Shown piece by piece: positions 1 to 6,773 of a stretch of DNA of 9,210 bases. The stretch is from positions 1 to 9,210 of the forward strand of contig JAZKFP010000051.1 in NCBI GenBank assembly GCA_040386355.1, given 5' to 3'. Below the pieces are notes generated by a model that saw only the letters and a program-made list of their open reading frames with translations, was not told the origin of the DNA and did not search any database. The number at the start of each line of letters is the position of its first letter. Positions within the stretch are counted from its first letter, which is position 1. Position numbers and translations under genes: made by a program. The stretch comes from JAZKFP01 sp040386355. Lineage in GTDB: Bacteria; Pseudomonadota; Gammaproteobacteria; Pseudomonadales; UBA6940.

Positions 1-33
1 AACCATTTTCTATACATATACTTCCTTCACTAA

Positions 34-68
34 GAAGGATTGGTGCAACCGACTCTCACCAATCCTTC
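34..68 (-). terminator. Stem-loop downstream of the iron operon, possible terminator
   Basis: A perfect 12-bp inverted repeat (GAAGGATTGGTG / CACCAATCCTTC) surrounds an 11-nt loop, starting 32 bp past the stop codon of the imelysin gene. Its position fits transcription termination for the minus-strand operon. Neither side has a clear run of T, so it is not a textbook intrinsic terminator. It could instead be a 3'-end stabilising hairpin or a bidirectional structure shared with a gene left of the window. Confidence 0.5.
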
Positions 69-100
69 AATCAAAACACAATAATTATATGAAAAAATAA

Positions 101-1351
101 TTACTCTATAGAATCTGGATTATCCAAACTATCCGACCCCTCAAAAGAAACCGATTTAATTTCTAATGATTTCATCGCTTCTTCTATCGCTTGAGTTTGC
201 TTCAATAATGCATCAACCGCTGCCATAATTTTTGCATTACCCTCTTTGTTTTCTGCTGCAAGCATTTGGTCGTACGCAACACCTTGTTTTTCTGCACTAT
301 CTACTAAAACCTGCATTTTTTGTAGTGTTACATCTAAATGTTGACGTAACATTTTATCGGAAGCTGGATTCTTAGCTTCAATTAATTGCGAAAGATTAGG
401 ACCACTTACTGCTTTACCATTGGCTCTTACATAATTTCCAGTGTAAATATTTTTTACACCTAACGCATCGTAATAATGTGAATTATGCGTATTGTCACTA
501 AAGCAATCATGCTCTTCTTCAGGATCATGCAGCATAACTCCAAGTTTCATACGCTCACCTGCTAATTCACCGTATGACAAACTACCCATGCCAGTGAAAA
601 TAGCTGCAATTCCAGCATCAGCATTATTTAATAATGCAGTACGCGCTTCGCCTTTTTTCTTCCACTGTTTTTGCATCCAACCTAAATCTTCAATTAAAAG
701 ATCGGTAACCGCATTTAAATAATCTGCGCGCCGGTCACAGTTTCCATTGGTACAATTTTTAACGTCGTAATCCGTAGCTGGACGATTACCTGCACCAGCT
801 TCGGTACCGTTTAAATCTTGGCCCCACAATAAAAATTCAATTGCGTGATAACCGCTTGCAACATTGGCTTCAACGCCATCTAACTCATGTAATTCATTAA
901 TTAACTCAGCATTGATTTTACTTGCATCGAGTGTTTTGCCTGAGATATCAATTTTTTTATTTGCAATAATATTTGCAGTATAAAAATCATTATCATCGGA
1001 TTCTTCACCGTATCCTGCATCGACATAATCAATTAAACCTTCATCAAGCGGCCACGCATTAACTTTGCCTTCCCAATCATCAACGATCGCATTTCCAAAT
1101 CGATACACTTCGGATTGTTGATACGGCACCCGTGCAGCTTTCCAAGCATCACGCGCATGTTGTAAATTTTTTTCAGTAGGTTGATTAATTAATTTTTCAA
1201 TGGTTTTTTGTAAATCTTTTGCAGTAATAACAGAATCTTCATAAATCACTTCTGCTATGTCTGCATAATGATTGATTACATCTTCTTTAGAAGGTACAGC
1301 CCATGCCGTATTACTGAATAATAATGCGCTAATAAATACTATTTTTTTCAT
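101..1351 (-). CDS. Imelysin-family (peptidase M75 / IrpA-like) iron-regulated periplasmic protein
   Basis: This 416-residue protein has a clear Sec signal peptide (MKKIVFISALLFSNTAWA, predicted cleavage after residue 18). The family hallmark GxHxxE is present as G167-Y-H169-A-I-E172, within GYHAIEFLLWGQDLNGTEAG. A W70xxxR74 segment before P-Y-x-x-S-E is also typical of imelysins, as is the EEHDCFSDNTHNS block near residues 279-291 of the IrpA-like branch. The family is usually about 400 residues, so it looks full length. Imelysins are iron-regulated periplasmic or surface proteins; the conserved GxHxxE is thought to bind metal or a ligand, and peptidase activity is doubtful for most members. 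AGGAAA precedes the ATG on the minus strand. The gene is second in an operon, 39 bp behind the LbtU-like porin gene, and so presumably under the same Fur control. Family assignment is confident; the exact ligand is unknown. Confidence 0.92.
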   Translation of the reverse strand: MKKIVFISALLFSNTAWAVPSKEDVINHYADIAEVIYEDSVITAKDLQKTIEKLINQPTEKNLQHARDAWKAARVPYQQSEVYRFGNAIVDDWEGKVNAWPLDEGLIDYVDAGYGEESDDNDFYTANIIANKKIDISGKTLDASKINAELINELHELDGVEANVASGYHAIEFLLWGQDLNGTEAGAGNRPATDYDVKNCTNGNCDRRADYLNAVTDLLIEDLGWMQKQWKKKGEARTALLNNADAGIAAIFTGMGSLSYGELAGERMKLGVMLHDPEEEHDCFSDNTHNSHYYDALGVKNIYTGNYVRANGKAVSGPNLSQLIEAKNPASDKMLRQHLDVTLQKMQVLVDSAEKQGVAYDQMLAAENKEGNAKIMAAVDALLKQTQAIEEAMKSLEIKSVSFEGSDSLDNPDSIE

Positions 1352-1390
1352 AACACTTTTCCTAAATAAAATAGTTCTGCGGCAGACATG

Positions 1391-2479
1391 TTAGATTTCT
1401 ACGGCTAATTGAGTAATGAACGTCGCTGCATTTTCGTCAGTTCCACCAACCGCTTCGGAATAATCTTGGTCCATTGAAATTTCAAAACCTAATAAAGTTT
1501 TTTCAAAAATATCGAGTTTTAATGCAGCAAGAATTCGTTCTTTTGGTAATTCAAGCGCTAACGCTTCTTCTGTACCTTGGTAACCCAATGAAACCAGTGC
1601 ACCTTTATTCATCAAGTTAAAATTATGACCAACTTCAACATTCCACGCTTGGGGTTTTGCGCCTGCGCCGTCGAATTCAAAAGCAGTCGCTTCAAAAGCT
1701 TCTTCTGCGCTGATCCACTCGAGAATTAAACTTAATGATTGAAAGCTCGTCATTGAACTGATTGCAAAACCTGCCACCTCATCGGACAAGCTACCAGCCA
1801 GAATCGCAGACTCTAGACCGTCAGACTCAGCCAAGTTGCTGATATATCCCGCTTGCACAGAAAAACTTGAGTCTTCAGTTTCGCGCGCCACACCAATATT
1901 TACACCGTAATCGGTGGTTTCATCGGATAAATTGGTTTGTTGATTACCATTAAAAACGTAGAAAGAGGCAAATGCCATTTCATTTTCAAAGCCACCTACC
2001 AAACTCGTTTCGCGAGTTTCGCCCAACTCAAGAGTTAATGGATCCGAAATCATGCCTGATTCAAAACTACCGAAGCTTTGATAAAACTGGCCAGCTGCAA
2101 TATAAAAAGGACTTTCTGGAGCCGCTAAACGTAACAACGCAATATCTACTTCTATCGGTGTTTCACCTTCTTCATACAACAAACCAACTTCTGCAGAAAC
2201 ATAGTCATTGAGTTGATGTGCCATAAGCAATTCAACCGTTGCGACTGCAAAATCACTGCTAGTAATGTCGTCGTACGATTTATTCCAACCGGCTTCAAAC
2301 TCAATTAATGCATTGAACGTTGGTTTTGTAGGCTCTTCTTCTGTGACTTGTTCAGCAGTGGATTGCTCGAAAGTACTGAGTTTATTTTCCAACTCAATGA
2401 TACGACCTTCTAAACCAACCTCAGCAAAGGCAATAGGAGATAAAACGGCAAAGCCAAATAGGGATATTAGATATTTCAT
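1391..2479 (-). CDS. LbtU-family siderophore porin homologue (outer-membrane beta-barrel)
   Basis: I start this gene at the ATG whose complement lies at 2477-2479. That start gives a clean signal peptide (MKYLISLFGFAVLSPIAFA), and GGAAG lies 9 nt upstream. A longer TTG start at 2518 would place the first codons inside the Fur operator and add residues before the signal peptide. The product is 362 residues. After the signal come a short coiled-coil-like stretch (LEGRIIELENKLSTFEQ) and an acidic linker rich in Glu and Thr. The rest has alternating polar/apolar beta-strand character and Gly/Asn turns, ending in hydrophobic -FITQLAVEI. This arrangement resembles LbtU, the TonB-independent legiobactin receptor of Legionella. 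The operator and the downstream imelysin gene support a role in iron or siderophore uptake. The substrate is inferred, and a generic porin is the alternative. Confidence 0.72.
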   Translation of the reverse strand: MKYLISLFGFAVLSPIAFAEVGLEGRIIELENKLSTFEQSTAEQVTEEEPTKPTFNALIEFEAGWNKSYDDITSSDFAVATVELLMAHQLNDYVSAEVGLLYEEGETPIEVDIALLRLAAPESPFYIAAGQFYQSFGSFESGMISDPLTLELGETRETSLVGGFENEMAFASFYVFNGNQQTNLSDETTDYGVNIGVARETEDSSFSVQAGYISNLAESDGLESAILAGSLSDEVAGFAISSMTSFQSLSLILEWISAEEAFEATAFEFDGAGAKPQAWNVEVGHNFNLMNKGALVSLGYQGTEEALALELPKERILAALKLDIFEKTLLGFEISMDQDYSEAVGGTDENAATFITQLAVEI

Positions 2480-2514
2480 AGAACAATACTTCCGGTGATA
2501 ATAAGACGGGTTAC

Positions 2515-2539
2515 GCAAATGATAATGATTATTATTTGC
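2515..2539. promoter_or_regulatory. Fur box (25-bp near-perfect palindrome)
   Basis: The plus strand reads GCAAATGATAAT, a central G, then ATTATTATTTGC. Eleven of twelve symmetric pairs match, the exception being 2521/2533. The core GATAATGATTATTATT closely follows the Fur consensus of repeated GATAAT hexamers. It overlaps the spacer and -10 of the promoter reading into the LbtU-like gene, the classic geometry for repression by Fe2+-Fur. It predicts induction of the porin-imelysin operon under iron starvation. Confidence 0.9.
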
Positions 2540-2546
2540 AAGTCAA
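2519..2546 (-). promoter_or_regulatory. Sigma-70-type promoter of the lbtU-like/imelysin operon
   Basis: On the minus strand a -35 TTGACT (2541-2546) is separated by 16 bp from a -10 TATCAT (2519-2524). Transcription would begin near 2511, leaving a leader of about 30 nt before the ATG at 2479. The Fur palindrome covers the -10 and most of the spacer. Confidence 0.7.
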
Positions 2547-2670
2547 TAGATATTTTCAAACAAGGTAGTGAACCAGGAATGTAGTTTTTAATAATTAAAA
2601 GGATTCATAGATAAAGAGTTGGGCGCATTCACAAAGCTTCTAAATCGAAGCGAAACCTTCGTTTATACGT

Positions 2671-2800
2671 TATATACCAAACGCATATGAGTTTTCCCGG
2701 TTGTTGCATAGCTCACTCGCCTGCTCACCTATATATTTATAGGCTCCGCGGGCTTATTTCGCATGTGCCTACGGGAAAACCAATCTGCATTCGGTATATA
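2671..2800. repeat. 130-bp palindromic element with 29-bp imperfect terminal inverted repeats (MITE-like)
   Basis: The left end begins TATATACCAAACGCAT and the right end, reverse-complemented, begins TATATACCGAATGCAG. The arms match at 24 of 29 positions and include the shared blocks TATATACC and TTTTCCCG. The interior holds a smaller hairpin (CCTATA / TATAGG at 2728-2743) and a locally GC-rich patch (CTCCGCGGGC) unlike the AT-rich flanks. There is no coding capacity. The form fits a small non-autonomous mobile element or a REP/intergenic palindromic repeat. The TA-rich termini could reflect TA-targeted insertion, but this is inference. Confidence 0.6.
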
Positions 2801-2858
2801 GCTTTTGCGAAAATTTTTTATTAATTTTCATCTATTCGATCTGTTGAATTAAGACTAT

Positions 2859-2883
2859 AAAAATTTTATTAATTAAAATTTTT
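2859..2883. repeat. AT-only inverted repeat
   Basis: AAAAATTTTA and TAAAATTTTT form a 10-bp perfect stem around TTAAT. A T run continues to 2884, so on the plus strand it could act as a weak terminator for upstream transcription. It could equally be a curved-DNA element or simply reflect base composition. Confidence 0.35.
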
Positions 2884-2942
2884 TCTCACAAAAAGACACA
2901 CTCGTAAATATGTTTTCTCATACAAAGACTTGCACTTAAAGG

Positions 2943-2960
2943 TGAGAAATTTAATTCTCA
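2943..2960. repeat. TGAGAA-N6-TTCTCA inverted repeat upstream of the rhs promoter
   Basis: This perfect 6-bp dyad with a 6-bp spacer lies 29 bp upstream of the -35 of the rhs promoter. TTCTCA also occurs at 2882-2887 and 2913-2918. It could be an operator half-site array, but in AT-rich DNA chance is a real alternative. Confidence 0.3.
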
Positions 2961-2988
2961 TTTATTTACAAAACAAAATATTATTCAA

Positions 2989-3017
2989 TTGACAGAATAT
3001 TTATTAAAAATTACGAT
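2989..3017 (+). promoter_or_regulatory. Sigma-70-type promoter for the Rhs island
   Basis: A perfect consensus -35 TTGACA (2989-2994) is followed after exactly 17 bp by TACGAT (3012-3017), which matches TATAAT at 4 of 6 bases. A start near 3024 would give a leader of about 55-70 nt before the shell gene. No other comparable promoter was seen between the island's genes, so this one may serve the shell, the tip and the first immunity gene. Confidence 0.6.
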
Positions 3018-3094
3018 CACTCGCCTTCCTTACTTTACATAAAATTAACTTTTCTTTAATTCTTACTTTGGGTAAATTCATGAAATAATTTTTC

Positions 3095-6000
3095 ATGTGT
3101 ATGTTTGTTATAATTTCTATCTTATCTTTTTCCACGTACGCTGGTCCAACACCTGATTATTATGACGAGCCTGGTATTAATTCTTTTCGAACTACCGAAG
3201 GAAGTTTGCCAGAAGAAGCTATCGACCTCTTTAATGGTGGATTAAATTTAATTCATAAAGATATCCGTATACCAGGCAATAATGGATTAGATCTCGAGGT
3301 AATACGTTCATATCGTGCCTTGCAAGGTCAACCCGGCATTTTAGGTAGCACTTATAAAAAATGGTCTTCACCCGTTGGGTCTGGTTGGGATATGCATTTT
3401 GGAAGGGTATGGACCAAGGCACTAAATTATTCAAATCAATTAACTTGTCGAGCTGCTTTCTCGAGTACTACTGCAGATAGTAATCCCGTTTTAGAACTTG
3501 CCGATGGCACAAGAAAAGTTTTTTATAATGCCTCTGAAACAGTTAGCAGTTATGCTTTTATTACTAAAGATCATTGGATCTTAAAATGCCAAGCCGATCG
3601 CTTAGAAGTATTTTCTCCTCAAGGAATTAAATATACGCTGCAATATTTTACGGCAAATGTTTTTTCCAATAGCGGACCTGCATACCATGTTACAGAAATT
3701 AGTGATTTACACAGCAATCGAATTGTTGTTGAGTACAATCAAACATCGCAACAAGGCATTTTAACGTACGCGTATTTTTACGGTAAAAAAAGCACTGGCG
3801 TTAATTTCATATACAGCAAAGATACTTCCGGTTTTTATATTTTAAAATCCTTAACTGCAAACGGCAGAACTTGGACTTATACAACAAAACCTGTAGTAAG
3901 CGGTACTACAATGGTTGGGCATTATTATTTAACCAGTGCTGCACCACCAACAGGAAATAAATGGTCTTATGAATATTATGAAACGGTGCCTTCTACTGAT
4001 TTATCGGGACTATATTCATTAAAATCTGCTCTTGCGCCTTCTGGCACAAAACTAAGTTACGAATATCAATTAGTGCAATTTGATTCATCAATTACAGTTC
4101 CTAAAACAACAAGCTTAAAGAAAAAAACTATATCGAGTGGGGATGTAACCACAGGTAGCTGGTCTTATACATTTGCCCCTGGGACTTATTCAGTCAGCAA
4201 TAAAACCACTGTCATTTATCCGACTGGGCATAAAAAAGTGTATTACCATTTTGGTTCTGAAAGAGCGGATAGCGGTACGATGTGGAAAATTGGATTATTA
4301 GAAAAAATTTATTCTTATAATTCTGGCTCTACTACTGCCACTCAAGTTGAAGACCTTACCTGGGGTTCTATCAAAATTTCTTCACAAAATGTGAAAAGCT
4401 CACGCAATACTGTTGATGAAGATATCGATATTTACGCTCCTATTGTCACTAAAAAAGTTATTACACGTGATGGCACTGCTTACCAATCTACCTATTCAAA
4501 TTTTGATTATATTTTTCCGCAAACTATTACAGAAATTGGAACTGTTTCTAGAACTCTTCAAAAACAATATTTTCATTTACAAGATCCATTAAATGGCAAA
4601 TGGTTATTAGGTTTAGAGAAAACAAATATTATAGATAGTTCAACAACCAATGTTGAACGAATATTCGACAGTAAAGGTAAACCTACCTCAGAACGTATTA
4701 ACAATACTACGACGCTTTATAGTTATTGCAGCAACGGTGAAATCAATTTAATCACCGAACCTAATGGTAATAAGAATTATTTTTCATGCGCAGACTATGA
4801 ATATGGAATTCCAAAATATGAAGTGCGAGGTTATGCAACGACTAGTAATCTAGATATAACCCGTGCCGTCAATAACAGTGGAAATATTACCTCTGAAACT
4901 AGCGCAAATAAAATAAAAACGTACAGTTGGAATTCAAACAATCAACTTACGGGAATTAATACTCCTAGTATAACCGACTCCGACATTACTATTAGCTGGG
5001 GTAGTTCTGGTGTATACCGTACCCTTACACGTGGCCTCTTTACTGAAATTGTTAAATACAACGGTTTGGGCAATCAAATCGAAACATCATCACAAGGTTC
5101 ATATATTTTTTCTAAATATAATTCGATGGGTGAAAAAACGTTTGAATCCATTCCTAGCGGATCTATATATAGTGTTGGTACCAGCTACAACTACGATGTA
5201 TTAGGCCGAGTCACACGAATTATTCCTGCCGGATTAGGTGCAATTACTTATCAATACGCAGCTGGTAATAAGTTAATAGTTACAGATGCAAAATCTCAAG
5301 CAACAACTTACACCTTTAGAGCATTTGGAAATCCTGATGAATCAGATTTAATCAATATTACTCAACCTGAAGCTGTAACAACATCGATTGTACGAAGCAA
5401 ACTAAATGCTATTAAATCTGTTACGCAAGGAAGTATTACAAGAACTTATACGCGTGACCTAAGAAATTATTTGATTCAGCTTACACAGCCAGAACGTGAT
5501 ATAGAAAATTTTACTCGTGATGATAATAATAATATTTTAACGCACTCTATTGGATCTACATTGCTTTCTAACTATTCATACGATGCACAAAATCGGTTAA
5601 CGATGATCGATTATACGTCCACTTCAACTCCTGATCTTAAGCTTCAATATTCTACAGATGGCTTACTAGTTAATTTAGAAAAAGTTGGAAAATCTACCAT
5701 CGCATATAGCTATACCGATAATGATCTAATTTTATCTGAAAAAATTAGCTTTACCAGTGCCAATCCTTTACGTAGTTATAGATACTCTTATTCCTACGAC
5801 GACCTAGATCATATTACAGCTATGATTTACCCGGGTCTTAGAACATATACATTTACCAATGATGCTTTAGGTAGAATAAAAACCATAACTGCCCCGAGCG
5901 GAAAAATTATTATTAAAAATGTGCTGTATGCTTCTAACAGCCTTATTCAAAGTATCGAATATGGTAATGGAAAAATTACCACTTTTAATCAAAATAACGC

Positions 6001-6730
6001 TTTAAGAATAAGCAAAGCGTATACAGCAAATGTTTTTAATCAAGATTACATTTATGACACTGTAGGAAATTTAAGCTCTTTAAAAGATTTGCTTACACCT
6101 GCACGGTCCTTCAACAGTATTCTGTACGATGGTTTAAATCGATTAAAGTCAATTGATGCAAGATTATTTCTTACCTACGATGTTTATGGCAATTTAAAGA
6201 CAAACAATTTGAACGGTGTGTCTTTAGCTTACAATTATGACATTAAAAATCGATTAACGAATGTCACAAATTCTTCGTATGCTTTAACTTATGACACATC
6301 TGGCAATGTTGTAAGCAATGGATTTAATACCTTCGCCTATGATCAAGCTAATCATATGCGACAAATTGGAACTGCTTGGATATCTGATTATGACGGCAAT
6401 AATAAACGCGCATTTCAAAATAAGAATGGTAAAAATATTTACAGCTTTTATCGTCAGGATGGAAAACTAATATTCCAAGAAAATATGGAAACCGATAGTA
6501 GTACTGATTTCATTTATATTAATGATTCATTAGTTGCCAAACAAAAAACTTGTGGCGTACGAGATGATGATTTAGACGGCATTCCTACCTGTGATGAAAT
6601 TTATTTCGGTTTAAATCCAAAAAGTGCGGCTGATGCAGCATTGGATATGGATAAAGATGGAATTTCCAATTTAAAAGAATACCAAGCCAACACTAATATG
6701 AATCAATCAATAGGTATTCAAGGATTTTAA
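3095..6730 (+). CDS. Secreted Rhs/YD-repeat shell protein lacking the Rhs core, with TSP3-like C-terminus
   Basis: This is a 1211-residue protein. Residues 1-16 form a short, uncharged signal peptide ending in STYA. Residues 40-75 (LFNGGLNLIHKDIRIPG..GLDLEVIRSY) are the usual entry into an Rhs/Tc shell. Many YD repeats run from about residue 520 to 1125, for example YDVLGRVTRI near 700, YDAQNRLTMI, YDGLNRLKSI and YDIKNRLTNV. Such repeats build a beta-cage around a toxin. The expected Rhs core and toxin are absent. The protein ends after FIYINDSLVAKQK with two calcium-loop motifs, DDDLDG (1157-1162) and DMDKDG (1184-1189), resembling thrombospondin type-3 repeats. The core and tip are in the next gene, 43 bp away. 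An ATG at 3080 in the same frame is followed by AAA then TAA, so the chosen start may be a reinitiation site. No good Shine-Dalgarno precedes 3095. Family assignment is very sure; the native start is not. Confidence 0.9.
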   Translation: MCMFVIISILSFSTYAGPTPDYYDEPGINSFRTTEGSLPEEAIDLFNGGLNLIHKDIRIPGNNGLDLEVIRSYRALQGQPGILGSTYKKWSSPVGSGWDMHFGRVWTKALNYSNQLTCRAAFSSTTADSNPVLELADGTRKVFYNASETVSSYAFITKDHWILKCQADRLEVFSPQGIKYTLQYFTANVFSNSGPAYHVTEISDLHSNRIVVEYNQTSQQGILTYAYFYGKKSTGVNFIYSKDTSGFYILKSLTANGRTWTYTTKPVVSGTTMVGHYYLTSAAPPTGNKWSYEYYETVPSTDLSGLYSLKSALAPSGTKLSYEYQLVQFDSSITVPKTTSLKKKTISSGDVTTGSWSYTFAPGTYSVSNKTTVIYPTGHKKVYYHFGSERADSGTMWKIGLLEKIYSYNSGSTTATQVEDLTWGSIKISSQNVKSSRNTVDEDIDIYAPIVTKKVITRDGTAYQSTYSNFDYIFPQTITEIGTVSRTLQKQYFHLQDPLNGKWLLGLEKTNIIDSSTTNVERIFDSKGKPTSERINNTTTLYSYCSNGEINLITEPNGNKNYFSCADYEYGIPKYEVRGYATTSNLDITRAVNNSGNITSETSANKIKTYSWNSNNQLTGINTPSITDSDITISWGSSGVYRTLTRGLFTEIVKYNGLGNQIETSSQGSYIFSKYNSMGEKTFESIPSGSIYSVGTSYNYDVLGRVTRIIPAGLGAITYQYAAGNKLIVTDAKSQATTYTFRAFGNPDESDLINITQPEAVTTSIVRSKLNAIKSVTQGSITRTYTRDLRNYLIQLTQPERDIENFTRDDNNNILTHSIGSTLLSNYSYDAQNRLTMIDYTSTSTPDLKLQYSTDGLLVNLEKVGKSTIAYSYTDNDLILSEKISFTSANPLRSYRYSYSYDDLDHITAMIYPGLRTYTFTNDALGRIKTITAPSGKIIIKNVLYASNSLIQSIEYGNGKITTFNQNNALRISKAYTANVFNQDYIYDTVGNLSSLKDLLTPARSFNSILYDGLNRLKSIDARLFLTYDVYGNLKTNNLNGVSLAYNYDIKNRLTNVTNSSYALTYDTSGNVVSNGFNTFAYDQANHMRQIGTAWISDYDGNNKRAFQNKNGKNIYSFYRQDGKLIFQENMETDSSTDFIYINDSLVAKQKTCGVRDDDLDGIPTCDEIYFGLNPKSAADAALDMDKDGISNLKEYQANTNMNQSIGIQGF

Positions 6731-6745
6731 CTCAAAATACCTATT
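6709..6745 (+). repeat. Stem-loop across the shell-gene stop codon
   Basis: AATAGGTATT (6709-6718) and AATACCTATT (6736-6745) form a perfect 10-bp stem around a 17-nt loop. The loop contains the TAA stop of the shell gene (6728-6730). No T tract follows, so an intrinsic terminator is unlikely. It could tune translation or stability between the shell and the tip, or mark a recombination scar where the two halves were separated. Confidence 0.5.
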
Positions 6746-6773
6746 CAAAAAATTAAGCATTACAGGTATAGCC

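Larger units (their letters stand above)
2547..3094. other. Gene-free 548-bp region between iron operon and Rhs island
   Basis: No convincing coding sequence was seen on either strand. The region holds small hairpins near 2636-2661 (GCTTC/GAAGC and CGAAG/CTTCG), the 130-bp palindromic element at 2671-2800, an AT-only inverted repeat at 2859-2883, a TGAGAA/TTCTCA repeat at 2943-2960, and the promoter at 2989-3017. From about 2801 the sequence is extremely AT-rich, as is common upstream of horizontally acquired toxin loci. Confidence 0.7.

Noticed and set aside
492..722. Plus-strand open frame of 76 codons
   Set aside because: It lies wholly antisense within the imelysin gene, has no family features, and its composition mirrors that gene.
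1376..1386. TCTGC-G-GCAGA dyad between the porin and imelysin genes
   Set aside because: It is too short, with a one-base loop, to be a terminator or processing hairpin. It is probably chance.
1972..2498. Two plus-strand open frames opposite the porin gene
   Set aside because: Both are antisense shadows of the LbtU-like coding region without a ribosome-binding site or recognisable domain.
2480..2518. Longer N-terminus for the LbtU-like protein from a TTG at 2518
   Set aside because: It would start inside the Fur palindrome and place 13 residues before a complete signal peptide. The ATG at 2479 has a good ribosome-binding site.
2636..2661. Small hairpins GCTTC/GAAGC and CGAAG/CTTCG
   Set aside because: The stems are only 5 bp, compete with each other, have no T tract, and have no gene ending nearby for them to terminate.
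2547..3094. Possible CRISPR, tRNA or riboswitch in the gene-free region
   Set aside because: No regularly spaced direct repeats, cloverleaf-like sequence or conserved aptamer elements were seen.
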